NCBI GenBank assembly: GCA_963715045.1
Contig: CAVQRC010000016.1
Coordinates: 124,001-188,000 of the forward strand
DNA: 64,000 bases
Reading direction: 5' to 3'
Origin: CAVQRC01 sp963715045
GTDB lineage: Bacteria; Planctomycetota; Planctomycetia; Pirellulales; Lacipirellulaceae
Numbering within the stretch: position 1 is the first letter of the stretch; each line of letters starts with the position of its first letter. The translations under genes were made by a program, and so were the position numbers. This document shows, piece after piece, positions 27,642 through 37,677 of the stretch. A model generated the notes under the pieces. It had not been told where the DNA came from and did not search any database. It saw nothing but the letters and a program-made list of their open reading frames with translations.

Positions 27642-28654
27642 CAGGAAGTCTCCTCGCTGGCGACCGCGTCGCCCCACTCAAGTCGATCGGGTAAGGAGGC
27701 AGACCGATCGCCAACACCGAGCCGCGTGGTTCGCCACCATAGCCACGTGGTAGTCGCTGCCGCGAGCGTGGTGGCCAGCAACAGGATCCAGACCATGGAT
27801 CGGGCGGGCCGGTTGTCGGCCTCGAGCGGCGTGGAGTCGCGAGGTTGCCAGTCGATCGTGCGGGTCAGCAGCACCGGGGCGAGCCCCAAGCCTTCCTGTT
27901 GCGGATAGGACCAGTTCTTGAAGAAGAAGCCGGAGAGCCGAACTTCTTCGTCGACCTGCTCTCCGAGCGGAAACCCGTCTGGCAGCTCGAGCGTGTAGAC
28001 AACGACCGGCCAGGTTCCGCCGGCGGGTCTGATCACGAGACGGTAATAGGTTTTCAATTCCAAATCGTTCGCCGCCGGCGCGACCGCAATCGCCTGCCGC
28101 ACCGTACCCTTCACGCTCACGACCTTGCCGCGATACAGCTCCGGTTGGCGGAGCAACTGCACGTAGCTGATTTCACCCGTTGAGGCCGCCGCGATCTTCG
28201 CAGGAGACGTGGCGGCAAGGATCTGCAGGATCTGGAACCAGGCCGCGACTTCCGCAGCACGAAACCGCGTGTTGTCTTCGATTGCCGCGAGCCATGCGGG
28301 ATCGATCGAGATGGGCCGGGGATCGTCCAAACCAGGCGCCGCTGGCAGAGGGGTGGGCGGCGAGGCGATCACGCGAACGGCGTCCGCGGGGAGACGGTCC
28401 GCGTTCCCGTCCTCCAGCAGGGCGGCGATTTCATCTTCGGTAATGTCCTCAACCTGGACCACATCGCGGGCCTGGGCCAGGCCAAACACGCGTCCCAGGG
28501 CCGCCACGATGTCCGCCTCACGAAGTCGACTCATCAAGAACAGCACGGCCGCCAGACCGAACACCAGCGTAAGGAGTCGCAGTTGCGGCCCCCGTGCCAG
28601 ATAATCCGGCGGTCGCCGCGCCGGATGGCGTTCTGCGTGTCGTCGACTCAACAT
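27641..28654 (-). CDS. Membrane protein with OB-like domain, paralogue of downstream neighbour
   Basis: A 337-residue protein with an N-terminal membrane segment at residues 24-42 (LRLLTLVFGLAAVLFLMSRL) and a C-terminal one near 285-305 (SMVWILLLATTLAAATTTWL). Between them lies a domain with YRGKVVSVKGTVRQAIAVAP, PVVVYTLELPDGFPLGEQ and VRLSGFFFKNWSYPQQEG. The same landmarks occur in the downstream gene. The stop overlaps the next start (ATGA), so translation is coupled. Function unknown; both termini cytoplasmic with a periplasmic middle is the simplest topology. Confidence 0.75.
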   Translation of the reverse strand: MLSRRHAERHPARRPPDYLARGPQLRLLTLVFGLAAVLFLMSRLREADIVAALGRVFGLAQARDVVQVEDITEDEIAALLEDGNADRLPADAVRVIASPPTPLPAAPGLDDPRPISIDPAWLAAIEDNTRFRAAEVAAWFQILQILAATSPAKIAAASTGEISYVQLLRQPELYRGKVVSVKGTVRQAIAVAPAANDLELKTYYRLVIRPAGGTWPVVVYTLELPDGFPLGEQVDEEVRLSGFFFKNWSYPQQEGLGLAPVLLTRTIDWQPRDSTPLEADNRPARSMVWILLLATTLAAATTTWLWWRTTRLGVGDRSASLPDRLEWGDAVASEETS

Positions 28655-29007
28655 GGTCCCTTCGCGTCCGAGAACGAATCGTGGTTGTGAGGCTGTGTCA
28701 GTTTTCCAGGGGAGGGCTGGCCATGCACCCGCGTTGTTGACCAGGAGGGCTGAAAGCCGCCCTGCCGAGAGGTGCCAGGATTCCCCGGGGACCCTCGACG
28801 CGGCAGGTCAATCAACGTAATTCGAATTATATCAACTGGTTGCAGCAGGCAATCTGCGATCGATCGGGGTTTCGGCTGGTTCTCAGGGGGAGGGAATAAA
28901 GCACGCTGTAGTCGGCGAACCGATCGTGGCAACGGCCGGCTCTGATAGGATGCAGGCGGTGGTTTCCACAGGGAACAGAGCAAGATGGCACGCGTGGAGA
29001 GACAACC
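28655..29007 (+). other. Divergent intergenic region with a 12-bp palindrome
   Basis: No gene is seen between the minus-strand membrane pair and the plus-strand sigma factor. A perfect palindrome TAATTCGAATTA (28818-28829) is flanked on each side by ATCAAC and forms an AT-rich island in GC-rich surroundings. On the minus strand it overlaps TATAAT (28826-28831) with TTGCCT (28847-28852) 15 bases away, a possible promoter for the membrane pair; spacing is short, so this is weak. The palindrome could be an operator. Confidence 0.35.
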
Positions 29008-29508
29008 TTGGCGCTAACTCCACCCGAATTCGACGAGTTGGTCGAGCAGCACGCGCCCGCCTTGTACCGGATGGCCTACCGCTTGGTCGGCGATCGGCAC
29101 GAGGCGGAAGACGTGGTGCAAGACACGTTTCGTTCGGCGTGGAAAAGCCGGGACCGCTTCGAGCGGGGACGGACTGCCAGAGCCTGGTTGGCATCGATTC
29201 TGCGGAGGCGTGTCGTCGATCGTTGGCGAAAACTGAAACGCCGACATGTCCTCACAGGGGATCAACCGCTGGAAGTGTCGGTTGACGCCTTCGATCCAAC
29301 CTCCGAGCAGTTCACCGACGAGATGCAGATCGCCCTGGAGCAGCTTCCCGGCGAGCTCCGAGAATCGCTCCTGCTGGTCGTTGTCGGCGAACTGACCCAC
29401 CAGGAAACGGCCGACCTGCTGGGCGTGCCGTTGGGCACCGTGCTCTCGCGAGTGAGTCGGGCCCGGCGACGATTACGCGAGTTTTTGGTGACCACCCTGC
29501 GTGAATAG
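29008..29508 (+). CDS. ECF RNA polymerase sigma factor
   Basis: A 166-residue sigma-70 family factor with region 2 and region 4 only. Region 2 contains ALYRMAYRLVGDRHEAEDVV, QDTFRSAW and ARAWLASILRRRVVDRWRK. Region 4 contains ELRESLLLVVVGELTHQETA, DLLGVPLGTVLSRVSRARRR with the DNA-binding helix. The TTG start has GGAGAG about seven bases upstream. The next gene begins within 140 bp and encodes a membrane vWA protein rather than a ZAS-type anti-sigma factor. Confidence 0.92.
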   Translation: MALTPPEFDELVEQHAPALYRMAYRLVGDRHEAEDVVQDTFRSAWKSRDRFERGRTARAWLASILRRRVVDRWRKLKRRHVLTGDQPLEVSVDAFDPTSEQFTDEMQIALEQLPGELRESLLLVVVGELTHQETADLLGVPLGTVLSRVSRARRRLREFLVTTLRE

Positions 29509-29643
29509 AATCTCGCCTGGCGAACACCCCACGTCCCTCACGGGTGGCCCGACCGGTTGACACCCCAACGGTCTGAGGACTTCGCCGGCAGTACCCACGG
29601 CGGCCCGGAGCCGCCACAGAGCAGCAAATCCAATCCTGGCGAC

Positions 29644-32026
29644 ATGGCTGATTCTTCGCATCCAGACTGGCTTGACGACGGCTTGCGGCAGGTCGACCTG
29701 CCGGCAGGGATGGTGGATCGACTCAAGTCGATTGCGCGGGAGGGTTCTTCTCAGCAGGCTGCGCACGAGCGAACGGCCTGTAATTTGAGCCGCGGCCTTG
29801 AGTCTCCGACAGGACAACCACTCCTCGAACGCCTGGCGCGGCTGGCCGCACTAAGCGACGCCGAACTCGACGACGTGCTGTGCGACGTCCCGATACCCGA
29901 GTCGCTGTTGGCGGATCTTCGCGGCATCCCCGCAGACGAGCAGGTGGAGCGTCAGCTTCGCGATGTACCGCTTCCCCCACAGCAGGTCGAGGGTCTCTGC
30001 GAGCTTCCGCGGCATGTCGATCTCGACGGAGACCTCCGCGACGTGGTCGTACCCGGCTGGCTCACGGCACGTCTGAAGCGAATTCCCACCGATGAACGGA
30101 TTGACGCGGCCATTCGCGAAGTTCCTTGCCCGCCCCACTTCGCGGCAAGTCTCTCGGCGTCAATCCTGCGGAGCACGGATCCTCCCATTCCGCCGCCCGT
30201 CGTCCGTCCGCGGCCACGCCCGGTAGCCGCGCGGTCGAACTGGCAGCCATGGGTGACCGCGGCCGCGATCTGGCTCGTGGCCTGGCTGGGGTCGTTCGGT
30301 GCCGTTGCCGGCATCCTGGCGCGGCACTATCCACGGCCCGACGACGCGCGGCTCTCGCTGATAGATTCGACGCAGCGCGACGACGAATCGGAATTCAGTT
30401 GGGCCGCAACGCGCCTGGTCGCTCCCGCAGTTGAAATCACCTCGGAACCGGAACTGCTCGCCGATCATCGCGACCGAAGTCTGTTGACGCCCGTTGAATC
30501 GGGTGTGGGAACGCCACGCCAGATGGCTGCGGTCTCGCCGCCGCCAACGCCAACCGATCCGCAATTCGGTTCGCAGTCCCTGGCGATGCCACTCAGACCC
30601 ACTCGTGCAACACAGATCAAACTCGTCAGATCACCGCGAGTCACGGGCCTCTCCCCGCCTCGCGGCGGCGGCTACGATCTGCTGGCGTTGCTTCGTGACA
30701 ACGCTCACCCGTTCGTCGATCCGCTCTACCAGCGGGGCGGATTCGCGGTTCCCATCTCCCCTCACACGGAAGGTTTCTGGAGCGTCCGAAGCCTCCTGGA
30801 GCACGAGCAATCGCTGGACCCGTTGCGGGTTCGCGTCGAAGACTTCGTCGCGGCGATGCCATTCGATTACCCGCAACCACCGCCCGGAGCGGTCGAAGTT
30901 GCCGCCTTCGCAGGGCCCTCGCCGTGGCGAAACGACCATGTCATGCTGCAGGTCGGAATGCAGGCGTCTGGACCGCGGATCGACGACCAACGGCCAGGGA
31001 GTCTGCTGTTTGTCGTCGATCGGTCGGCGTTTGCGGTCGCGCAGGTTGAAGTGTCGCGGGTCCTCGCCGAGGCGGTCGCCACCTTGAATCATCTCCGCGG
31101 TCCACACCGGATTGCCGTCGTCGCCGCCGGCCGCACGTCGATGACCATGCTGCCGTGGCAAGACAGCACGGCCCAACTGGAATCCGATCTCGATCGCTTG
31201 CCGATCTCGAGCGACTCCCTGGTCGACTGGAACCTGGCGGCGGAGCACGTGCGATTGGCTTTGGCCGGGGCCGGTCGGGCACGCGAGGGCGAAGCTCGTC
31301 ACGTCGTGCTGCTGACCGCCGCGGACCGAATTTCGAAGCGTGCTGCCCAGCAGATTCAGACCGCGATCGGTGGTCAGGCCCGCCTGCAAGTCGTGGATCT
31401 CGGTTCCTCTTCCCCCCTGATGCGAAGCTCCAACGCCTTGCCGAGACCTCGTTGGGCAAGCTGCATCGCTACCTTGATCTGAGGGCATGGCGTACGGCCA
31501 TCTTCGAGATGCTCGTCGACGCGTCACCCCGGGTCGCAGAGAACGTGCGGAGCCGAATCGAGTTCAACCCGCGATCCGTGGTGCGGTTCGATTGCTGGGC
31601 AACGAGGCCACGTCGCGAGGTGGTCTGCAGGGTGCGGAACGGGCGGGTGAGCTCTATCTGGGCGAATCCGCGACCAGCTTGTATGAGGTTCAGTTGCGGC
31701 CAGGCGGCGAACCGCTGGTGGCCACGATTTCCACGCGGTGGCTCGATCCGGTCGACGGGGCCGTATTCGAAACCGAGCACCGCGTCTGGCGGGCGGACAT
31801 CGCAACGACCTTTGCGGCGGCTGAACCGGCTCTGCAGCTTGGAATGGTGGCCGCCGCGGCGGCGGAGTGGTGGCGCGAGTCGCCGCGGGTACCAGCCGAG
31901 GCGACGCTTCGCGACGTTCTTCGCTGGGCGGATCAGGTTCATCCCGAAGTGCACGACCAATGGCGGTTCCGTCTGCTCGTCGACATGCTCGAATCGTGTC
32001 TCAAGACGCATCGCTCTGATCACTAG
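29644..32026 (+). CDS. Membrane vWA-domain protein (YfbK-like), frame broken twice
   Basis: Starts at ATG 29644 (MADSSHPDWLDDGL); a TTG at 29557 is possible. The N-terminal 170 residues hold four or five repeats of a short pattern L-x-D-V-x-(V/L)-P near L-x-x-IP-x-DE. A membrane segment follows (WVTAAAIWLVAWLGSFGAVA). After a linker come a vWF_A-type N-terminal domain and a vWA fold (SLLFVVDRSAFAVAQVEV, HRIAVVAAGRTSMTM), in which the metal-binding DxSxS reads DRSAF. At the six-C run 31412-31417 the frame shifts by -1, and again near 31588. The family continues as KLQRLAETSLGKLHRYLDL, RIEFNPRSVVRF and LLGNEATSRG to 32026. Probably controlled with, or by, the ECF factor just upstream. Confidence 0.7.
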
Positions 32027-32365
32027 CGAGCTGCAGACCCAACGAGTCGCTCGCGGTGGCTCATTTCGGTCGTCCAACTGGCCAGCTTGGCTCGATCCGC
32101 CCATAATGGACCTGGCTTCGAGAGGCACGACGAATCACGAGCTTCGTGACACGTCACTACGGTGAACAGAGAGTCTGACGACGTAATCCAACACATCATC
32201 GGGACCGCAGGGTCCACGATTGCAGGGATGCTCATCGAAGTCGGGTTGCGTGGCCCTTGTCTCCTCTTCCCACCACCCTGAATTGAACCAAAGGGCGGAA
32301 TGGAACAAGCGGGCGGGACTGAACAGACGGGATCGTCATTTCCATTGCACGAGGTTTGAGGCCCG
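32027..32365 (+). other. Intergenic region, no gene seen
   Basis: A short hairpin GGACC-GCAG-GGTCC (32202-32215) lacks a following T run and is not a convincing terminator. The stretch 32290-32340 contains imperfect repeats around GGGCGGAATGGAACAAGC. A promoter for the TPR gene is presumably here, but I cannot point to it. Confidence 0.4.
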
Positions 32366-35300
32366 ATGGACAGGGTTTTGCAAATCGGCAGCCACTTGTT
32401 CTGGCGACACGGTGTGCTTGCCCTGTGGGTTGCCGCGCTGCTGCCGCCCTGCTGCTGTCAGGCCGCGGCAGAACCTGAGAAGTTTCTCGCTGCGCTTCGC
32501 GAACAGGGATTTCACACCCTGGCGCTCGACTTTCTCGACCGCATGGAGTCGAGCCCGCTCGCAACCGATCGTTTTCGCGACCGAATTCCATTCGAGCGGT
32601 GCCTCACTCACTTGACCTTGGCCAGGCAGACGACCGACGCCGACAGCCGTGACAAGCACCTGGCGAGCGGGGTCAGCGAACTGGATCAGCTCGCCGTTGC
32701 CGCGCCGCAAGCCGCGGAAGTCGGCGAAGCCCGAATGGAAGTGGCCGAGACTTTCGTCCAGTTCGGAATGCGGGCGGCCCTCCGCAGTTCGCGACTCGAG
32801 AACGATCCGGTTGCCAGGGGCGAAGCGGAGCAGCAGGCACGGCAGGATTTCGCCGCGGGGCTCGCCCAGTACACCCTGGCCCGCGATTTCTACGACGAAG
32901 CGCGGAACCGCGCGAAGCAGGAGGACGCGACGGACGAGGACCGGAATCAACTCGTGTCCTATCAAGAGACCTGGCTTCGCTGCCGGCTCTACATCGCTCG
33001 GACCCAACTCGAAATGGGGATGACCTATGCAGCCGATAGCGACGAACGTCGCCAGACGATCAAGCCGGCCATCGATGCTCTGGACTCGATCTTTACCAAG
33101 TACGACACCTACCGTCAGGGCGTGTTCGCACAGATCGCCCGCTTCTATCAGGCCCGCTGCTATCAGGCGCTCGGCGACTGCAAACAAGCGATCACGGCCT
33201 ACGAAGACATCCTTGCCGAGGCCTACGCAGCCTCGCAGAGGCGCGAGTTCTTCGCCGAAGCAATCTGGCGGCAGGCCGAATGCCTGCTCGCCGAAAAGCG
33301 ATATGAGGAGCTGATCTCCCGGGCCGATCAGTGGCTGAAGGAATCGCGCCCGAATGAACTGCAATCCGCCGATTGGATTGAAGTCCAATTCGTATTGGCC
33401 CAGGCCCTCGAACAGCAGGCCGCCACCCTCGCCGAAAACGATCCGCAACAGAAAAACCTCCTTCGCGATGCGCGATCCTACGCACGCGAGATCAGTCGCC
33501 GCCAGGGACCACATCAGGAGGCAGCCCAGTTAATGTTCGCACGCCTGGGACGCGGCACGACGACCGATTCGGATCGTGACCAGCCGCAGACTTTCACCGA
33601 GGCGTTTACTGCAGGTCGCGACGCATTCGACGAGTGGACACTGAGCGACACCGCGATTGAAGCGGCCCGCGACAACAACCCCGCTCAGGTCGCCAATCTC
33701 CAGGAGCGGGCTCGCCAGAGTGAACGCGACGCACGAACCTTTCTCGAACTGACCCTCAAACTCGCCGGCCCCGACACCGATATCGAAGCGTTAAACACTG
33801 CCCGACACTATCTGTGCTGGATCTACTACCAGGACCATAATTACTGGAAGTCGGCCGTGCTGGGCGAATATCTGGCCCGCCAATTCCCTGACGGACCCTA
33901 CGCGCGGCGGGCAGCCAAAGTGGCCCTGAGTTCCTACCAGCAGATGTACCGGCTGTATCGCGACCAGGGCACTCTCCCGCAACAACTCGATTTCGAGGTC
34001 CGTCAGGCCGCCAACATTGCCGAATACATCACGCGGAGGTGGCCGGGAACGGACGACGCGAAAGCGGCCTACGAAAGGCTCATCGAGTTTTCGATCCGCG
34101 AAGACCGACTGGCCGACGCGCGAAAATTGATCGACAGCCTTCCTCCCGAGGATCGTGCGGCGTCGATCCTGCGGATCGGTACGGCCTTCTGGTCGAAGTA
34201 CCTTCGCCAGGCGCAGCTACCAGCCGATTCCCGGCCTGATGACTCTACGCTGGAGAGCCTCCGCCGCGAGGCCGCAGCCCTGCTGCAGGAGGGATTCGAT
34301 GGACTGCCGGAGCAACCTGAAATCAGCACGTCGCTCGTCGCCGGCATCCTCTCGCTGGCTCAGGTCTATCGCGAACAGGAACGCTTCGACGATACCCTCG
34401 CGCTGCTCAACCACGAGACGCTCGGACCGTACCGTCTGATCCAGGACCAACATCCGGCCGTCTCCGAACCGGCAACCAAGGCGATTGTGTACCAGGAATT
34501 GCTGCGGGCACTCGTGGCTTCGACACCGCCCCGCACCGAAGAGGCCGTTCGTGTCATGGACGCCTTGGAGGAGTCGCTGCAAGCCGAAATGGGAGACGCC
34601 GCGAGCCAGCGGGTGACGGCGATCTACGTGGGCCTGGGTCGGCAGTTGCAGGAAGTGCTGGCGGGGCTCAATGCGGCCGGTCGCCCCGTCGAGGCGGCTC
34701 AAATCGCTGCCGCGTTCGAGGTGTTCGTCAATCGCATCGCCCGGCGAGCCGATCAGGGGGATTTCCAGATTCAGGCATGGGTGGCGCGGACGTATTTCGA
34801 TCTCGGCAGGGAACTTCGCCGGGCGGATCGCGACTCGGCCCAGGCTCGGAAATACTTCCAAAGCTGCCTCGACACGATCACTCCGCTCGTGGAGCAACCG
34901 GAACTCGCTCCCAGTGAAGCCCACGTGTTGAGTCTTTCCAAGCGGAGGGCCGAGTGCTTGCGGTACCTGAGGCGTTACCAGGATGCGATCAGTCAGTTCT
35001 CGAAAATGCTGGCCGAAAAGCCAATGTATCTCGACGTGCAGAAACTGGCCGCCTACACCTACCAGGAATGGGGGTCGGTCGAATCCAAACGGTACGAAAA
35101 CGCGATTCACGGAGGTCAGAGGCAGAAGTCCGACAACAAGAATCGGATCTGGGGCTGGATCCGTCTGGCGAGCGTGGCTGCCAAGGCAAGTCGCCAGGAC
35201 GCGAAGTATCGCAACCTGTATTTCGAATGCCGCTACAACATCGCGGCGGCCCGGTTCCTGGCCGCCAGACAGCAGAGCGGTGCGGACCGCGAGGAGCAAC

Positions 35301-35461
35301 TGGCTCAAGCGGAGTCGAATATTCGCGTGATCTACAACAGGTATCCGAAGATGGGCGGTGAGTCGCGAAAAGCGGCTTTTGATCGATTGCTGAAGCGCAT
35401 CCAGAAAGAACGTGGCCAGCCTCAGGTCGGACTGGCCGGATGGAAGTCGAATTCTTCTTGA
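32366..35461 (+). CDS. Large exported TPR protein (1031 aa)
   Basis: A signal peptide is at residues 1-34 (LALWVAALLPPCCCQAAAEP), with three adjacent cysteines before the likely cleavage site; a lipoprotein is possible but no clean lipobox is visible. The rest is helical repeats, many of TPR type, such as AIARFYQARCYQALGDCKQA and NIAAARFLAARQQSG. It is the first gene of a run with another TPR protein, ExbB and ExbD, all in one direction with gaps of 30-130 bp. The context suggests that it is a periplasmic partner of the ExbB/ExbD energy-transducing complex; this is inference from gene order. Confidence 0.82.
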   Translation: MDRVLQIGSHLFWRHGVLALWVAALLPPCCCQAAAEPEKFLAALREQGFHTLALDFLDRMESSPLATDRFRDRIPFERCLTHLTLARQTTDADSRDKHLASGVSELDQLAVAAPQAAEVGEARMEVAETFVQFGMRAALRSSRLENDPVARGEAEQQARQDFAAGLAQYTLARDFYDEARNRAKQEDATDEDRNQLVSYQETWLRCRLYIARTQLEMGMTYAADSDERRQTIKPAIDALDSIFTKYDTYRQGVFAQIARFYQARCYQALGDCKQAITAYEDILAEAYAASQRREFFAEAIWRQAECLLAEKRYEELISRADQWLKESRPNELQSADWIEVQFVLAQALEQQAATLAENDPQQKNLLRDARSYAREISRRQGPHQEAAQLMFARLGRGTTTDSDRDQPQTFTEAFTAGRDAFDEWTLSDTAIEAARDNNPAQVANLQERARQSERDARTFLELTLKLAGPDTDIEALNTARHYLCWIYYQDHNYWKSAVLGEYLARQFPDGPYARRAAKVALSSYQQMYRLYRDQGTLPQQLDFEVRQAANIAEYITRRWPGTDDAKAAYERLIEFSIREDRLADARKLIDSLPPEDRAASILRIGTAFWSKYLRQAQLPADSRPDDSTLESLRREAAALLQEGFDGLPEQPEISTSLVAGILSLAQVYREQERFDDTLALLNHETLGPYRLIQDQHPAVSEPATKAIVYQELLRALVASTPPRTEEAVRVMDALEESLQAEMGDAASQRVTAIYVGLGRQLQEVLAGLNAAGRPVEAAQIAAAFEVFVNRIARRADQGDFQIQAWVARTYFDLGRELRRADRDSAQARKYFQSCLDTITPLVEQPELAPSEAHVLSLSKRRAECLRYLRRYQDAISQFSKMLAEKPMYLDVQKLAAYTYQEWGSVESKRYENAIHGGQRQKSDNKNRIWGWIRLASVAAKASRQDAKYRNLYFECRYNIAAARFLAARQQSGADREEQLAQAESNIRVIYNRYPKMGGESRKAAFDRLLKRIQKERGQPQVGLAGWKSNSS

Positions 35462-35491
35462 GATGCTCGCGATGCGGTTCAAACGGGAGAG

Positions 35492-36547
35492 ATGTCGATG
35501 AGCGATTACAACCGGGCGGCGGTCCTGTCGAGTTTCGTCATGCTGCTGCTTGTCGAGCAGGCTGCGTCGGGACAGGGCTTCGACCGACTCCGGCTGGACG
35601 TCGGCTCCGAAAGCGGGCGGATCGTCGGGATGACCCGCCAACAGATCACTCTGGACAAGGGGGCCCTGGAGAAAGAAATCCCGGTCAATCGAATCGTCGA
35701 GATTCGGTTCGATCGAGAGCCACGCGAAGTTGCCCAGGCGCGGCTGCACGTCTCGAGCGGGGCATTTGAGAACGCGCTCGAGGTGCTCTCGGCAATTAAC
35801 CCGGCCGATGTCGAGCGCAAGGAGGTCCAACAGGAAGTCGAATACTTGCGGGCAGCCGCCGAGGCCGGGCAGGCTCTGGCGCGGGGCAGCGGCATCCGCG
35901 AGGCCGGCAAGCTGATCAATGACTTCGTCCGCCGCCATCCAGACAGCTACCGATATTACGCGGCCGTAGAGTCGATGGGAGCCCTGCTGGCGGCAATGGG
36001 ACGGCACGATCTGGCCGAACAGCAGTATGCTGTGCTGGCGAAGACACCGTGGCCCGACTACCAGCTCAAAGCGGCCGTGCTCGTCGGTCAGTCCCAGGCG
36101 GACCAGGGAGAGTATGCCCAGGCGATTGCCCGCTTTGACGAGGCCCTGGCGATCGACGCAACTTCAAGCCTGGCCGATCAGTATCGTCTTGCCGCACGAC
36201 TCGGAAGAGCCGTCTGCCTGGCGGAAACCGGCAAGGCTGCCGAGGGGATCGAAAGCGTGAACCGCGTGATTGCCGCGGCACCTGCCGGAAACACCGAGCT
36301 CCTGGCCGAGGCGTACAACGCTCTGGGAAGATGCCACCTCAAGGCCGGGGAGCAGAAAGACGCGTTGCTGGCTTTCCTGCACGTCGATTTGTTGTACAAC
36401 GGTCGCCCCGACGCGCATGCCGAAGCCTTGTATTACTTGAGTTCCCTGTGGGAGACCGTCGGCCGAGGCGATGAGGCCCGCCAAGCCAAAACCACGCTTG
36501 CCGAGCGATACGCCAACAGTGACTGGGCACGCAAGCCGCAACCATGA
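35492..36547 (+). CDS. Exported TPR protein (351 aa)
   Basis: Signal peptide at residues 1-28 (AAVLSSFVMLLLVEQAASGQ). Residues 30-75 form a small beta-rich segment (SGRIVGMTRQQITLDKGALE) that resembles an SH3-like or LSM-like fold. From residue 80 the protein consists of TPR units, for example LAEAYNALGRCHLKAGEQKD. It follows the large TPR gene by 30 bp and precedes exbB, so it probably acts with them in the periplasm. I recognise no named family. Confidence 0.78.
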   Translation: MSMSDYNRAAVLSSFVMLLLVEQAASGQGFDRLRLDVGSESGRIVGMTRQQITLDKGALEKEIPVNRIVEIRFDREPREVAQARLHVSSGAFENALEVLSAINPADVERKEVQQEVEYLRAAAEAGQALARGSGIREAGKLINDFVRRHPDSYRYYAAVESMGALLAAMGRHDLAEQQYAVLAKTPWPDYQLKAAVLVGQSQADQGEYAQAIARFDEALAIDATSSLADQYRLAARLGRAVCLAETGKAAEGIESVNRVIAAAPAGNTELLAEAYNALGRCHLKAGEQKDALLAFLHVDLLYNGRPDAHAEALYYLSSLWETVGRGDEARQAKTTLAERYANSDWARKPQP

Positions 36548-36678
36548 CCGTGCGGCATGAGCCAACTCCAGTGAAGCTTGCGGTTTACCTCGTCCCGAAC
36601 CGCCGATTACACTGATCGGCCAATGATCTTTCAAACCAACGCATCGCGTCGCAGAGTCGCAGCTACCAGGAGACAAAT

Positions 36679-37566
36679 ATGTTGTTCTCAGCCATTCTCC
36701 GCGAGCGTCCGTCCGGACTGCAGGTCTGGATCATGCTGCCGGTGTGGTTCGCACTCCACTGCCCGCTCATCCCCGCCCTCGCACAGGTCGAGGAGGATGT
36801 GTTCATGGAGGAGGAACTCGATGCTGCCGCCGCCCCGGCCGATGAAGCGGACGCCCCAGAGCCCGCTGCCGCGGCATCGCCCGCCGAGAGCTCCACGGGC
36901 GCGGACCGAACCAACTATCTGCAATGGGCCGGAAGGTCGCTCGGTATCGGCTACAGCCTCGTCTTTCTGACCATTTCCTTCGTGCTCGTCGCGTTGTTCG
37001 TCATGAGCCTGCTCGCTGCGCGGCGAGAGAATGTCGTGCCGGTCGCTCTCATCGAGCAGTTTGAAACTCACGTCAGCGAAAACCGCTTTCAGGAAGCGTA
37101 CGATCTGGCCAAGAACGACGAGTCCATGCTCGGGCAGGTCCTCGCCGCGGGCATGTCCAAACTCAAGGTCGGTTATGCTCAAGCGATCGAAGCGATGCAG
37201 GAAGTTGGTGAAGAGGAAAACATGAAGCTCGAGCACCGCCTGAGCTACATGGCGCTGATTGGAACGATCAGTCCGATGATCGGCCTGCTCGGCACGGTTC
37301 AGGGGATCATTGGGGCCTTTCAGGTGATTGAGAATACGGCCACGGGAGCACCGGACGCCCAGGAGTTGGCCGGAGAACTTTCCACGGCATTGTTTACCAC
37401 ACTCGTCGGACTCGCCTTGGCGATCCCCGCGATTGCGGTCTACAACATTCTGCGGAATCGGGTCGCCCGCCTCGTCCTCGAGGTGGGCATCGTCAGCGAG
37501 GGACTGATGAGTCGCTTCCAAAGCATGGCCCCCGGGACGGGACCGGCGGCCCCGAAAAAGTCCTGA
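36679..37566 (+). CDS. exbB: MotA/TolQ/ExbB proton channel protein
   Basis: A 295-residue inner-membrane protein. An N-terminal signal-like segment (VWIMLPVWFALHCPLIPALA) and an acidic, alanine-rich periplasmic stretch precede the three helices of the family. Helix 1 is near residues 95-117 (LVFLTISFVLVALFVMSLLA); helices 2 and 3 surround ALIGTISPMIGLLGTVQGII and LAGELSTALFTTLVGLALAI, the signature of ExbB/TolQ. It pairs with ExbD to turn proton flow into mechanical work. GGAGA lies ten bases before the ATG. exbD follows after 111 bp. Confidence 0.92.
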   Translation: MLFSAILRERPSGLQVWIMLPVWFALHCPLIPALAQVEEDVFMEEELDAAAAPADEADAPEPAAAASPAESSTGADRTNYLQWAGRSLGIGYSLVFLTISFVLVALFVMSLLAARRENVVPVALIEQFETHVSENRFQEAYDLAKNDESMLGQVLAAGMSKLKVGYAQAIEAMQEVGEEENMKLEHRLSYMALIGTISPMIGLLGTVQGIIGAFQVIENTATGAPDAQELAGELSTALFTTLVGLALAIPAIAVYNILRNRVARLVLEVGIVSEGLMSRFQSMAPGTGPAAPKKS

Positions 37567-37677
37567 CCCGATCGGATCCCGAACAGGAAGCACGTTGCCG
37601 CTCGGGCGGAACGCCGCGGCTGCAAATCGCCGGTTTCAGCCACGACCACTCAAGCCTTCAACCTTGCAAAGGTTTCG

